From the NCBI RefSeq assembly GCF_009906795.1, contig NZ_JAAALN010000003.1, positions 1 to 64,000 on the forward strand: DNA of 64,000 nucleotides, given 5' to 3'. This stretch comes from Kineococcus siccus. Its GTDB lineage: Bacteria > Actinomycetota > Actinomycetes > Actinomycetales > Kineococcaceae. The notes under the pieces are model-generated. The model did no database searches. It was not told the origin of the DNA and saw only the letters and a program-made list of their open reading frames with translations. Made by a program: the position numbers and the translations under genes. Positions 26,993 through 35,146 of the stretch are shown here, piece by piece. The stretch's first letter is position 1, and each line of letters begins with the position of its first letter.

Positions 26993-27472
26993 GTGGACGT
27001 CGCCACCACCGTGGAGCGCTCACTGCTCACCTACCTCCAGCTGTGCGACGTCCCCGCGGGGCACGCACCGGGGGTCGGCCTGCGCGAGCTGTTCACACCC
27101 GACGCCGTCTGGGAGGGCGTGGGGGCCGACTACGGCCAGGAGTTCGGCCGGCACGAGGGCCGCGAGGCGGTGCTGCGCGTGCTGGCCCGGTACCTCCCGC
27201 CCTCTCCGCACTTCCGGGCCAACGTCCACCTCCTGTCGCCGGGACTCGTCGAGGTGACCGGTCCGGACACCGCTCGCGGCAGCTGGACGATGCAGCAGTT
27301 CGCGCGGTACGACGACGGTTCGGCTGACGTGCGCCTCGCTCGGCTCGACGTCGGCTTCGTCCTGCCCGCCGGTGGCGAGCCGGCGCGCATCTCCTCCTTC
27401 CGCACCCGCGGGATGTTCGCCCACCCCCTCGCGGCGGAGAGCACGGCCGTCGGGGGTGACCGTGTCCGCTGA
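26993..27472 (+). CDS. iacI: SnoaL/NTF2-like protein, probable IacI
   Basis: A 159-residue NTF2-fold (SnoaL-like) protein: LLTYLQLCDV at the start, then LFTPDAVWEGVG, GREAVLRVLARYL and SSFRTRGMFAHP. IacI of the Pseudomonas indole-3-acetate cluster is, as I recall, a protein of this type, and the gene opens the same-strand run leading to iacA. The assignment rests on synteny. Its exact step in indole-acetate degradation is not settled. GGAGGAC precedes the GTG at 26993. Confidence 0.65.
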   Translation: MDVATTVERSLLTYLQLCDVPAGHAPGVGLRELFTPDAVWEGVGADYGQEFGRHEGREAVLRVLARYLPPSPHFRANVHLLSPGLVEVTGPDTARGSWTMQQFARYDDGSADVRLARLDVGFVLPAGGEPARISSFRTRGMFAHPLAAESTAVGGDRVR

Positions 27473-27791
27473 GGGACGGCACACCTTCCTGACCTGCTAC
27501 GCCGACACCCACGGCTACGGCTGGCACCACGTCGACCTGTTCGTGCACGACGCGCAGGGCAACGAGCTCAACTGGGTGCACTGGCAGACGGAGCAGGACG
27601 GTCCCGACGGCGCCGACGCCGCGACGGCCAGGGTCGAGCCGACCCTGCGCCGGACGACGGAGTGGGAGCGCGGGGTGAGCGCGGACGGCAGCGAGTACTG
27701 GCTCGCCGACGCGGCCTGGGCCGACGGCGCGGACAGCGCGACCGCTGGGGCGCAACACCTCCCCGGGCCAGCCCCCAGCGGCACCGGCTGA
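27456..27791 (+). CDS. Hypothetical protein between iacI and iacA
   Basis: A 111-residue protein with no recognised domain. Its middle is rich in aromatic and acidic residues (TCYADTHGYGWHHVDLFVHD, NELNWVHWQTEQD), and it ends in a low-complexity tail. It overlaps the end of the SnoaL-like gene by 17 nt, which suggests coupled translation and a role in the same process. A GTG at 27462 is an equally possible start. Confidence 0.5.
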   Translation: MTVSAEGRHTFLTCYADTHGYGWHHVDLFVHDAQGNELNWVHWQTEQDGPDGADAATARVEPTLRRTTEWERGVSADGSEYWLADAAWADGADSATAGAQHLPGPAPSGTG

Positions 27792-27832
27792 GGTGAACCC
27801 CTACGGCGGCAGGGGGGAACCCCGGTGCGCTC

Positions 27833-27877
27833 GGCGACAGTCCTCATTGTCGCCCCGCAGGTGCGCTCCTAGCGTCG
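27833..27877 (+). promoter_or_regulatory. iacA promoter with dyad over the -35
   Basis: TTGTCG (27847-27852) and TAGCGT (27870-27875) form a -35/-10 pair with 17-nt spacing, about 60 nt before the iacA ATG. A perfect inverted repeat GGCGACA-N8-TGTCGCC (27833-27854) overlaps the -35. The location suits an activator or repressor controlling the whole iac-cat run, for example the response regulator or AraC protein encoded downstream. Confidence 0.55.
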
Positions 27878-27933
27878 ACAGCAGTTCGCGACCTCCCGGT
27901 CCTGCGAACGCCCCCGTGATCGAGGAGGATCCC

Positions 27934-29124
27934 ATGACCCAGCTCTCCGACGGAGTGGCCGTCGACCTCACCGTGCCGGACGCGCCGGCCGGTCCTCCGC
28001 CGGCGGCCGGTACCGGTCTGGCGGCGGTCGTCGCCCGCGTGGCGGACCAGCGCAGTCGCTTCGAGGACCTCCGCCACGTGCCCCGCGACGTCGTCGCCGA
28101 CTTCAAGGCGGCCGGGATCTACCGGGCGGCGACGCCGCGCCGCTTCGGCGGGGACGCGCTGGCTCCCGCCGAGTTCCTGCGCATGGTGGAGGCGATCTCC
28201 GTGGCCGACGGCTCCGCAGGCTGGGTCGCCAGCTTCGGGCAGGCGACGACGTACCTGGCGGCCCTGCCCCTGTCGACGCAGGCGGAGATCTACGCCGACG
28301 GCCCCGACCTCGCGTTCTCCGCCGGCATCTTCCCCGTGCAGCCCGCCGAGGTGGTGCCCGACGGCTACCTGGTGCGGGGCCGGTGGTCCTTCGCCAGCGG
28401 GTGCGTGGGCGCGGACCTGCTGGGGGTGGGCATCTCGAGCAGCGTGCAGGGCATCGCCGGCAAGCCGATGGTCGCCGTGCTCCCGCCCTCCCGGGTGGAG
28501 ATCGTCGACAACTGGGACGTCGTGGGGATGCGGGGCACCGGCAGCCACGACCTGCGCGTCGACGGGGTGGTCGTCGACCCGGACTGGACGTTCGTGCGGG
28601 GCGGCGCGCCGACGGTCGACGAACCGCTCTACCGCTACCCGGCCGTCCCGTACGCGGCGCAGGTCCTCGCCGTGGTGGGCCTGGGGGTCGCGCGGGCCGC
28701 GCTCGACCACGCCGCCGGGCACGGGGGGCAGCGGCGGAGCCTGACGGCCGGCAGCAAGGCGGCCGAGCGTCCCACCTACCGCATCTCCCTCGCGCGGGCG
28801 GAGGCGGATCTCCGCTCGGCCCGGGCCTGGTTCTTCGAGGCGGCCGAGAGCGTCTACGACACCGTCCTGCGCGGAGACGACGTCTCACGCGAGGAGAACA
28901 GCGTGCTCCGGCTCTCCGCGGCGCACGCCGCCCGGGTCGCCTTCTCGGTGACGCAGGCCGCTTACACCCTCGGCGGCATCGGGGCGATCCAGAGCGCCGG
29001 GCCGATGCAGCGCCTGCTGCGCGACGCCTCGGTGGTCCCGCAGCACGCCTTCCTGTCCGAGAGCGTCTACGACGGCGCGGGTTCGGTCTTCCTGGGAGCA
29101 GAACCGTTCCCGGGCTACGTCTGA
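27934..29124 (+). CDS. iacA: Flavin-dependent indole-acetate monooxygenase IacA
   Basis: A 396-residue acyl-CoA-dehydrogenase-fold monooxygenase of the HsaA/IacA group, which uses reduced flavin from a separate reductase. IacA is reported to start auxin degradation by oxidising the indole ring of indole-3-acetate. Visible family segments include RFGGDALAPAEFLRMVEAIS near residue 69, GSAGWVASFGQA near 92 and YTLGGIGAIQSAGPMQRLLRDA near 345. GAGGAGGA precedes the ATG. The order iacA-iacB-Rieske alpha-beta-SDR-reductase-flavin reductase-amidase supports the specific name over a steroid monooxygenase. Confidence 0.85.
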   Translation: MTQLSDGVAVDLTVPDAPAGPPPAAGTGLAAVVARVADQRSRFEDLRHVPRDVVADFKAAGIYRAATPRRFGGDALAPAEFLRMVEAISVADGSAGWVASFGQATTYLAALPLSTQAEIYADGPDLAFSAGIFPVQPAEVVPDGYLVRGRWSFASGCVGADLLGVGISSSVQGIAGKPMVAVLPPSRVEIVDNWDVVGMRGTGSHDLRVDGVVVDPDWTFVRGGAPTVDEPLYRYPAVPYAAQVLAVVGLGVARAALDHAAGHGGQRRSLTAGSKAAERPTYRISLARAEADLRSARAWFFEAAESVYDTVLRGDDVSREENSVLRLSAAHAARVAFSVTQAAYTLGGIGAIQSAGPMQRLLRDASVVPQHAFLSESVYDGAGSVFLGAEPFPGYV

Positions 29125-29183
29125 GCCGCTCCGGCGACTCCCGCCCGGCCCCGAACACCCGCCCTGCGACCACGAGGAGTCTC

Positions 29184-29588
29184 GTGCCCGAACCCACCGC
29201 CGCCCTGCGGACGCTGTTCTGCATCGGCATCAACCAGAACTTCTTCGACCTGCCGGCCGACGGCAAGAAGCACGTCTTCGAGGCGTTCGGCACGATGCTG
29301 GCCGACCTGGCGGCGCTGCCGGGGATCGAGGTGATCGCCGACCTCGACGACGACCAGAGCATGGTGGGCCCCTCGGCCACCTACCCGTGGACGTCGTACG
29401 TCCTCGCCGACGCCGACGACCTGGCCGCCGTGGCCGCGGCCTGCTCGCTGTTCCGCACCACCGGCGTGGGCCCTCCCGGCGACGACACCGCGCTCTGGCG
29501 CTACGCGAAGGTCGAGGCGCGCGTGGGCCGTCCGCTCACGTCGGCGGGCAGCACCACCCTCTCCGTCGCCGAGGAGGCCGGGCGGTGA
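29184..29588 (+). CDS. iacB: IacB-like protein
   Basis: A 134-residue protein with segments RTLFCIGINQNFFDLP, DDDQSMVGPSATYPWTSYVLAD and CSLFRTTGVG, which I recognise as IacB-like. IacB is found only with iac genes as far as I know, and its biochemical role is unclear. The stop overlaps the start of the Rieske subunit gene (GTGA). GAGGAGT precedes the GTG at 29184. Confidence 0.75.
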   Translation: MPEPTAALRTLFCIGINQNFFDLPADGKKHVFEAFGTMLADLAALPGIEVIADLDDDQSMVGPSATYPWTSYVLADADDLAAVAAACSLFRTTGVGPPGDDTALWRYAKVEARVGRPLTSAGSTTLSVAEEAGR

Positions 29589-30907
29589 CCACCCTGTCGA
29601 ACCGAGCGGGTCTGGTGGACCGCGTCGTCGCCGGCGTCACGGGACGCGCACCGCATGCCGAGGGTTTCGGGCACCTCGTCCAGGGTGACCGGGTCGCGGC
29701 CGCCCTGTACACCGACCCCGCGCTGTACCAGGAGGAGCTGCAGAAGATCTGGTACAGGACCTGGGTCTGGGTCGCGCACGAGAGCCAGCTGCGCAAGGCC
29801 GGCGACTTCGTCACGTCCCACGTCGCGGACCAGCCGGTGATCGTGTCGCGCGACCGCAAGGGCAACCTCAACGTCCTGGTCAACCGCTGCCGGCACCGCG
29901 GCGCCAGCGTCTGCGAGACCCCCCGGGGCAACGGCAACGGGTTCACCTGCCCCTACCACGCCTGGTCGTACGGCCTGGACGGCAAGCTGCGGGGCATCCC
30001 CTACCCCGAGGGCTACGAGGACGTCACGGACAAGAAGGACCTGCCGCTGCAGCGCCTGCAGGTGGCCTCGTACCACGGCATGGTCTTCGCCAGCTTCAAC
30101 GCCGACGTCGAGCCGCTGGAGGAGTTCCTCGGCGGTGCCCGGCTGTGGATCGACCGCTTCATGAAGCAGGGTGCCGGTTTCCCGGTGATGATCCAGGGCG
30201 AGCACAGGTTCCGGTTCCAGGGGAACTGGAAGATCCAGCTGGAGAACACCACCGACGGCTACCACTTCCCGATCGTGCACCGCTCCTGGATGTCCTCGGT
30301 GGACGCCGAGACCGCCAGCATGCTTTCCTTCATGACCGACGAGCTGGCGGTCACGCACGCCCTGGGCAACGGGCACAGCGCCGCGGTGATGGTGCCCGAG
30401 CACGTCGACCTCGACGACGACGACGGCACCGAGCAGGTGCAGGCGCGCTTCGAGCACGTGGTCCAGGTCCTGTCCAGGGACTTCGAGCCGGCCAAGGTGC
30501 GCCGCATCATGCGCTCGATGCACGGCGCGGGGTTCAACCTCAACCTCTTCCCGAACGTCGCCTGTTCCATGTCGTTCTTCCGGGTCCTGCGGCCCATCGG
30601 CCCCACCGAGACCGAGATCCGGCACTGCGCGCTGGGGATGGAGGGCGGCCCCGACATCGTCAACCGGGAACGCCTGCGCATCCACGAGCACTTCCAGGGG
30701 CCGTTCGGCTTCGGCACCCCCGACGACTCCGAGGCCTGGGACCGCGTGCAGCGCGGCGCCGTGGGCGGGACGGACCTGCCCATCCTCGTCAACCGCGGGC
30801 TCGCCCGGGAGCAGGTCGCCGACAACGGCGACAAGGTGTCGCACGTGACCGACGAGACCGGCATGCGCGAGGCGTACCGGAAGTGGCAGGAGCTGATGTC
30901 GGCATGA
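29585..30907 (+). CDS. iacC: Rieske non-haem iron dioxygenase alpha subunit IacC
   Basis: The catalytic subunit of a ring-hydroxylating dioxygenase, 440 residues. The Rieske [2Fe-2S] ligands are C102-x-H104 and C122-x2-H125. The mononuclear iron site is NTTDGYHFPIVH, with bridging D224 and ligands H227 and H232. In the indole-acetate pathway IacCD is thought to act late, giving catechol. Its start overlaps iacB and its stop overlaps iacD, and the matching reductase gene (iacF) is two genes on. Confidence 0.9.
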   Translation: MTTLSNRAGLVDRVVAGVTGRAPHAEGFGHLVQGDRVAAALYTDPALYQEELQKIWYRTWVWVAHESQLRKAGDFVTSHVADQPVIVSRDRKGNLNVLVNRCRHRGASVCETPRGNGNGFTCPYHAWSYGLDGKLRGIPYPEGYEDVTDKKDLPLQRLQVASYHGMVFASFNADVEPLEEFLGGARLWIDRFMKQGAGFPVMIQGEHRFRFQGNWKIQLENTTDGYHFPIVHRSWMSSVDAETASMLSFMTDELAVTHALGNGHSAAVMVPEHVDLDDDDGTEQVQARFEHVVQVLSRDFEPAKVRRIMRSMHGAGFNLNLFPNVACSMSFFRVLRPIGPTETEIRHCALGMEGGPDIVNRERLRIHEHFQGPFGFGTPDDSEAWDRVQRGAVGGTDLPILVNRGLAREQVADNGDKVSHVTDETGMREAYRKWQELMSA

Positions 30908-31428
30908 CCGCGCTGGACTCCCTCGGACCCCTGACCGCCGACGGGTCGCACCTGTTCGACGGCCGCGTCGCCGCGGCGATCGAGCTGGTGTGGCGCGAGG
31001 CGACGCTGCTCGACGCGCCGGACTACGAGACGTGGGACGGGTTGTTCACCGCCGACGCCCGCTACGTCATCCCCATCGACCCGACGGCGACCGACTTCGA
31101 GGCGTCGCTGAACATGGTCTACGACGACGAGCGCATGCGGAGGATGCGCGTCGAGCGCCTCGTCGGCGGGTTCTCCATGTCCGCCGTGTCGGCGGCGCGG
31201 ACCGTGCGGACGCTGTCGCGCTTCGTCGTGCGGGAGCAGACCGAGGACGAGCTGGAGCTGACGTCTGCGCAGGTGCTCGTCGGGCACAAGCGCGAGCGCA
31301 CGTTCGTGCTGGGGGCGGACGTCACCCACCGGATCCGGTTCGTGGACGGGCGCCCGGCGATCGCGCTGAAGGTGGTCCGCCTGGTCAACTCCGACGAGTC
31401 GGTCAGCGCCTCGGGGTTCCTGCTGTGA
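30904..31428 (+). CDS. iacD: Ring-hydroxylating dioxygenase beta subunit IacD
   Basis: A 174-residue NTF2-fold small subunit that builds the alpha3-beta3 hexamer with IacC. The family pattern is AAIELVWREATLLDAPDYETW then LFTADARYVIPID and YDDERMRRMRVERL. The ATG overlaps the alpha-subunit stop (ATGA), as is typical for dioxygenase subunit pairs, and its own stop overlaps the next gene. Confidence 0.9.
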   Translation: MTALDSLGPLTADGSHLFDGRVAAAIELVWREATLLDAPDYETWDGLFTADARYVIPIDPTATDFEASLNMVYDDERMRRMRVERLVGGFSMSAVSAARTVRTLSRFVVREQTEDELELTSAQVLVGHKRERTFVLGADVTHRIRFVDGRPAIALKVVRLVNSDESVSASGFLL

Positions 31429-32195
31429 GCACCCGAGGCCCCGGGGCCGCGGCCGAGCGGCGGGTGGCGGTCGTGACCGGCGCCGGGCGCGGGCTGGGCC
31501 GGACGATCGCGCAGGTCCTGCACCGCGAGGGTTACGCGGTGGTCGTCACCGGCCTGAAGCAGGAGGCCGTCGAGCAGGTCGCGGCGGACCTGGACCCGAG
31601 CGGGGCCACGGCGTGGGGGGTGTCGCTCGACGTCCGCGAGAAGGACGAGTTCGAGAGGGTCCTGGCGGGCTCGGTGCAGCGGTTCGGTGGGGTGCACGTC
31701 CTCGTGAACAACGCCGGGACCGCGCGCGCGGAGAAGCTGCTCGACATCTCCCCGGACAGCTTCCGCGACGTGCTGGCCACCAACATCAGCGGCGCCTTCT
31801 TCGGGGGCCAGGTGTTCGGCCGGTACTTCGCGGAGCGGGGTCACGGGCGCATCGTCAACATGGCCTCCCTCGCCGGGCAGAACGGCGGGACCTCGACGGG
31901 CAGCCACTACGCAGCGGCCAAGGGCGGGGTGCTCACGCTGACGAAGGTCTTCGCCCGCGACCTCGCTGCGCAGGGCGTCACCGTCAACGCCGTCTCGCCC
32001 GGTCCGGTGGAGTCGCGCGCCGTGGAGGAGATCGTCGGGCCGGAGGGCGTCGACGCCCTCACCCGGAGCATCCCGGTCGGTGCCCTGGGCTCCCAGGAGT
32101 TCATCGCCAAGGCGGTGGTGCTGCTCGCGGGGGTCGATGCGGGCGGCGTGACGGGGGCCTGCTGGGACGTCAACGGCGGGCTCTACCTGCGCTGA
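31425..32195 (+). CDS. iacE: Short-chain dehydrogenase/reductase IacE
   Basis: A 256-residue classical SDR with cofactor motif VTGAGRGLG near residue 18, NNAG near 95, and the catalytic Ser-Tyr-x3-Lys (MASLAGQ near 146, Y162-AAA-K166). In the published indole-acetate scheme IacE takes part in forming 3-hydroxy-2-oxindole-acetate. Coupled to iacD by a GTGA overlap. The name follows from gene order. Confidence 0.85.
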   Translation: MSTRGPGAAAERRVAVVTGAGRGLGRTIAQVLHREGYAVVVTGLKQEAVEQVAADLDPSGATAWGVSLDVREKDEFERVLAGSVQRFGGVHVLVNNAGTARAEKLLDISPDSFRDVLATNISGAFFGGQVFGRYFAERGHGRIVNMASLAGQNGGTSTGSHYAAAKGGVLTLTKVFARDLAAQGVTVNAVSPGPVESRAVEEIVGPEGVDALTRSIPVGALGSQEFIAKAVVLLAGVDAGGVTGACWDVNGGLYLR

Positions 32196-32258
32196 GCGGC
32201 GCCAGGACGGACGGCCCCGGAGGGCCGGAGGCTCGAGCGAGGGGACGGTGGTGGCGCG

Positions 32259-33209
32259 GTGACGAGGGTGACCGTGGTGGAGGTCCGCGACGAGGGGCAG
32301 GGGGTCAAGCTCTTCCGCGTCCAGCGCACGGACCGGAGGGCGTTCGAGGAGTTCACGGCCGGTGCGCACGTGGACGTCACGGGGCCGACGGGGGTCACCC
32401 GGCAGTACTCGCTGTGCGGACCACCCAAGGACCGGACGCGGATGACGTTCGCCGTCAAGCGCGAGGCCTCCTCGCGCGGCGGGTCGGTGGCGCTGCACGA
32501 CCGGGTCGTCGCGGGGGACGAGCTGACGCTCAGCGCGCCGCGCAACCTCTTCCCGCTGCAGCTGCGCGCCGCGCACCACGTGCTGGTGGGTGCCGGCATC
32601 GGGATCACGCCCCTGCTCAGCATGGCGCACGAGCTGCACCGGCTCGGCCGGGCGTTCGCCCTGCACTACTTCGTGCGCGACGCGTCGACGGCGGCCTTCC
32701 TGCCACAGCTGAGGGCCGCCCCGTTCGCCGCCGCGGTGACCGTCCACGACGGGCTGGCCCGCGCGGCGCAGGGGGAGGTGCTCGAGGGCGTCCTGGGGCG
32801 CCTCGGGGAGGACGAGCACGTCTACACGTGCGGACCCGGGGGCTTCATGGACCGGGTCGTCGAGATCGGCGCCCGGACCCTGCCCGCGGACAACCTGCAC
32901 CGGGAGCACTTCACCGCCCGCGACGTCAGCGGCCTGGCGTCCGACGCCTTCGAGGTCGAGCTCGACACCGGCGAGGTGTTCGAGGTGCCGGCCGACCGGA
33001 GCATCGTCGAGGTGCTGGCCGCCCACGGGATCGACGTCGACACGTCGTGCCGCGAGGGCATCTGCGGGACGTGCGTCCTGCCGGTCCTGTCCGGCGTGCC
33101 GGACCACCGCGACCACTGCCTGACCGCCCGGGAGAAGGCGGCCAACGACCAGATGGCGACGTGCGTCTCGCGGTCGCGCTCCGCGCGGCTCGTCCTCGAG
33201 CTCGAGTAG
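32259..33209 (+). CDS. iacF: Dioxygenase reductase IacF (PDR/VanB type)
   Basis: A 316-residue electron-transfer protein with an FMN/NAD(P)H reductase module (RQYSLCGPP near residue 48, GAGIGITPLLSM near 112, YTCGPGGFMDRV near 188). It ends in a plant-type ferredoxin whose cluster ligands are C264-x4-C269-x2-C272-x29-C302. It would deliver electrons from NAD(P)H to the IacCD dioxygenase without a separate ferredoxin. A 63-nt gap separates it from iacE. Confidence 0.88.
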   Translation: MTRVTVVEVRDEGQGVKLFRVQRTDRRAFEEFTAGAHVDVTGPTGVTRQYSLCGPPKDRTRMTFAVKREASSRGGSVALHDRVVAGDELTLSAPRNLFPLQLRAAHHVLVGAGIGITPLLSMAHELHRLGRAFALHYFVRDASTAAFLPQLRAAPFAAAVTVHDGLARAAQGEVLEGVLGRLGEDEHVYTCGPGGFMDRVVEIGARTLPADNLHREHFTARDVSGLASDAFEVELDTGEVFEVPADRSIVEVLAAHGIDVDTSCREGICGTCVLPVLSGVPDHRDHCLTAREKAANDQMATCVSRSRSARLVLELE

Positions 33210-33306
33210 CGGGGAAAGCTTCAGCGGCGCAGGCCGTCTCCCCAGCGGAGCGCGGATGTTGCCGATGGTGCCGGGCCCCTCCGGGCGAGCACCGTGGGAA
33301 GGGCCA

Positions 33307-33320
33307 CCGGAGCACTCCGG
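33307..33320. promoter_or_regulatory. Perfect dyad before iacG
   Basis: CCGGAG-CA-CTCCGG is a perfect 14-bp inverted repeat in the 141-nt iacF-iacG gap, about 30 nt before the iacG start. It may be an operator or an RNA stem; no matching copy was found in the iacA promoter. Confidence 0.25.
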
Positions 33321-33350
33321 TCGCAGGGTCCGATGTTCGAGGAGGAACAG

Positions 33351-33884
33351 ATGAGCACGGTGACGACGGAAGCGGCGGGCGACACGCAGCGTGGGTTCCG
33401 CCACGCCATGGCGCACCTCTCGGCCGCGGTGAACGTCCTGACCACCGAGGGCGAGGACGGACCACGGGGCATCACGGTCAGCGCCGTCTGCTCGGTCACC
33501 GACTCACCGCCGACGGTGCTGGTGTGCGTCAACCAGAGCAGTTCCTCGCACGAGGCCTTCCGCAGCAGCGAGCGCGTCGGCATCAACGTCCTCGGCGGCA
33601 CGCAGACGGAGGTGGCGCGGGACTTCGCCGGGATGACCCGGCTGCCGATGGCCGACCGGTTCGCGGCGCACGACTGGACCCACGAGCACGGTGCCCCTCT
33701 GCTCGACGACGCCGTGGTCGCCGTCACGGGCACCGTGCGCGACACCGTGCAGCGCGGGACCCACACCGTCTTCTTCGTCGAGGTCGACCACGTCGAGGTC
33801 CGCCCCGAGGCGGACGGCCTGGTCTACTTCGGCCGGCAGTTCCACCGCCTCGGCACCGCGGAGCAGCTGCAGGTGGCCACGTGA
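33351..33884 (+). CDS. iacG: Flavin reductase IacG
   Basis: A 177-residue flavin_reduct family protein (FRHAMAHLSAAVNVLTTEG then GITVSAVCSVTDSPPTVLVCVNQSS) that supplies reduced flavin to a two-component monooxygenase, here most likely IacA. GAGGAGGAACAG before the ATG at 33351 decides the start. The stop overlaps the amidase start (GTGA). Confidence 0.88.
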   Translation: MSTVTTEAAGDTQRGFRHAMAHLSAAVNVLTTEGEDGPRGITVSAVCSVTDSPPTVLVCVNQSSSSHEAFRSSERVGINVLGGTQTEVARDFAGMTRLPMADRFAAHDWTHEHGAPLLDDAVVAVTGTVRDTVQRGTHTVFFVEVDHVEVRPEADGLVYFGRQFHRLGTAEQLQVAT

Positions 33885-35146
33885 GCACCGCGACTCCGGT
33901 TCACCGCCCCGACGCCGGACCGGGACGCGCGACGGGTGCCGTCGCCGCGGTCCGCGCGTCGTTGCAGGCGATCGAGGCGACCGAGGGCGACGTCCGCGCC
34001 TGGGTGTCCGTCGACGGTGAGGGTGCGCTGGGCGCCGCGGTGGCGCTCGACCGGATCGAGGCGTCGGCGCGGGGCCCCCTGCACGGGGTGCCGTTCGGGG
34101 TCAAGGACGTCATCGACCTCGCGGGGTCCGCCACGGGGTGCGGTTCGGTCCTGCGCCGCGGCCGGGTCGCCGAGCGCGACGCCTGGATCGTCTCCCGCCT
34201 GCGAGGGCTGGGCGCCGTGCCGCTCGGCAAGACCGTCACCACGGAGTTCGCGTACTTCTCGCCCGGACCCACGCGCAACCCCCGCGCCCTGGACCGCACG
34301 CCGGGCGGCTCCTCGAGCGGGTCCGCCGCCGCCGTGGCCGCGGGCCACGTCCCGCTGGCCCTGGGAAGCCAGACCGCGGGGTCGCTGACCCGGCCCGCCG
34401 CCTACTGCGGCGTCACGGGTTTCGTCACCCCGGTCGGGCGGGTCCCCACCGCCGGCGTCGTGGGGCTCAGTCCCACCCTGGACGCGCTGGGGGTGCTGAC
34501 CCGCACCGTCACCGACCTCGTCCCGGTGCTCCAGGCGCTGGGACTCCTCGGCGAGGTCCCCGGGCCCGCGCGACCGGCCGCGGTGGCGCTCTGGAGCGGT
34601 GCGCCGGTGGCGGCGGTGGAACCCGGCATGGCCGCGGCCCTCGACCGTGCGGCGTCGGCGGTCGTCGACGGCGGCGGGCGCACCCGGCCGTTCCTGCCGG
34701 AGTCCGTGGTGGAGCGGGCGACCGAGCTGCACGAGGTCGTGATGGCCTTCGAGGCCGTGCGCCTGCGGGCGGCGGAGGCGGCGAGACCGGAGGCGCTCAG
34801 CGACGCGCTCAACGCGCTGTTCGAGCGGGGCCGGCGGATCACCGCGCAGCAGCACGCCGCGGCCCTCGCCGAGCGCGCCTCCCTCCGGGCCCGCGCCCTG
34901 GCCGGTCTGGGAACCTCCGACGCCGTCCTGGGGCCGGCCGCGACGGGGGTCGCGCCGGAGGGGACGTCGGCGACGGGGTCACCGGTGCTCAGCCGGGCCT
35001 GGCAGTACCTCGGGCTCCCCACCGTCACCGTCGCCGGGCTGCGCGACGCCGCGGGGTTGCCGCTCGGGGTGCAGCTCGTCGGGCACCCGTCGCGCGTCGG
35101 GCCGCTGCTGCAGGCGGCCGCCTGGCTGGAGGCCCGGCTCCCGTGA
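33881..35146 (+). CDS. iacH: Amidase-signature hydrolase IacH
   Basis: A 421-residue amidase-signature enzyme. The Lys of the triad is in GVKDVID near residue 75, the Gly/Ser signature GGSSSGSAAAVAAG lies near 144, and the nucleophile region is SQTAGSLTRPAAYCG with Ser near 168. In the iac pathway IacH is placed at an amide-hydrolysis step on the opened oxindole ring; that role is literature-based inference. It overlaps both neighbours, iacG and the muconate cycloisomerase gene, by 4 nt. Confidence 0.87.
   Translation: MSTATPVHRPDAGPGRATGAVAAVRASLQAIEATEGDVRAWVSVDGEGALGAAVALDRIEASARGPLHGVPFGVKDVIDLAGSATGCGSVLRRGRVAERDAWIVSRLRGLGAVPLGKTVTTEFAYFSPGPTRNPRALDRTPGGSSSGSAAAVAAGHVPLALGSQTAGSLTRPAAYCGVTGFVTPVGRVPTAGVVGLSPTLDALGVLTRTVTDLVPVLQALGLLGEVPGPARPAAVALWSGAPVAAVEPGMAAALDRAASAVVDGGGRTRPFLPESVVERATELHEVVMAFEAVRLRAAEAARPEALSDALNALFERGRRITAQQHAAALAERASLRARALAGLGTSDAVLGPAATGVAPEGTSATGSPVLSRAWQYLGLPTVTVAGLRDAAGLPLGVQLVGHPSRVGPLLQAAAWLEARLP

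Noticed and set aside
31613-33880. Plus-strand frame extending the amidase upstream
   Set aside because: It runs through iacE, iacF and iacG in the wrong frame; the amidase start at 33881 overlaps the iacG stop as elsewhere in the operon.
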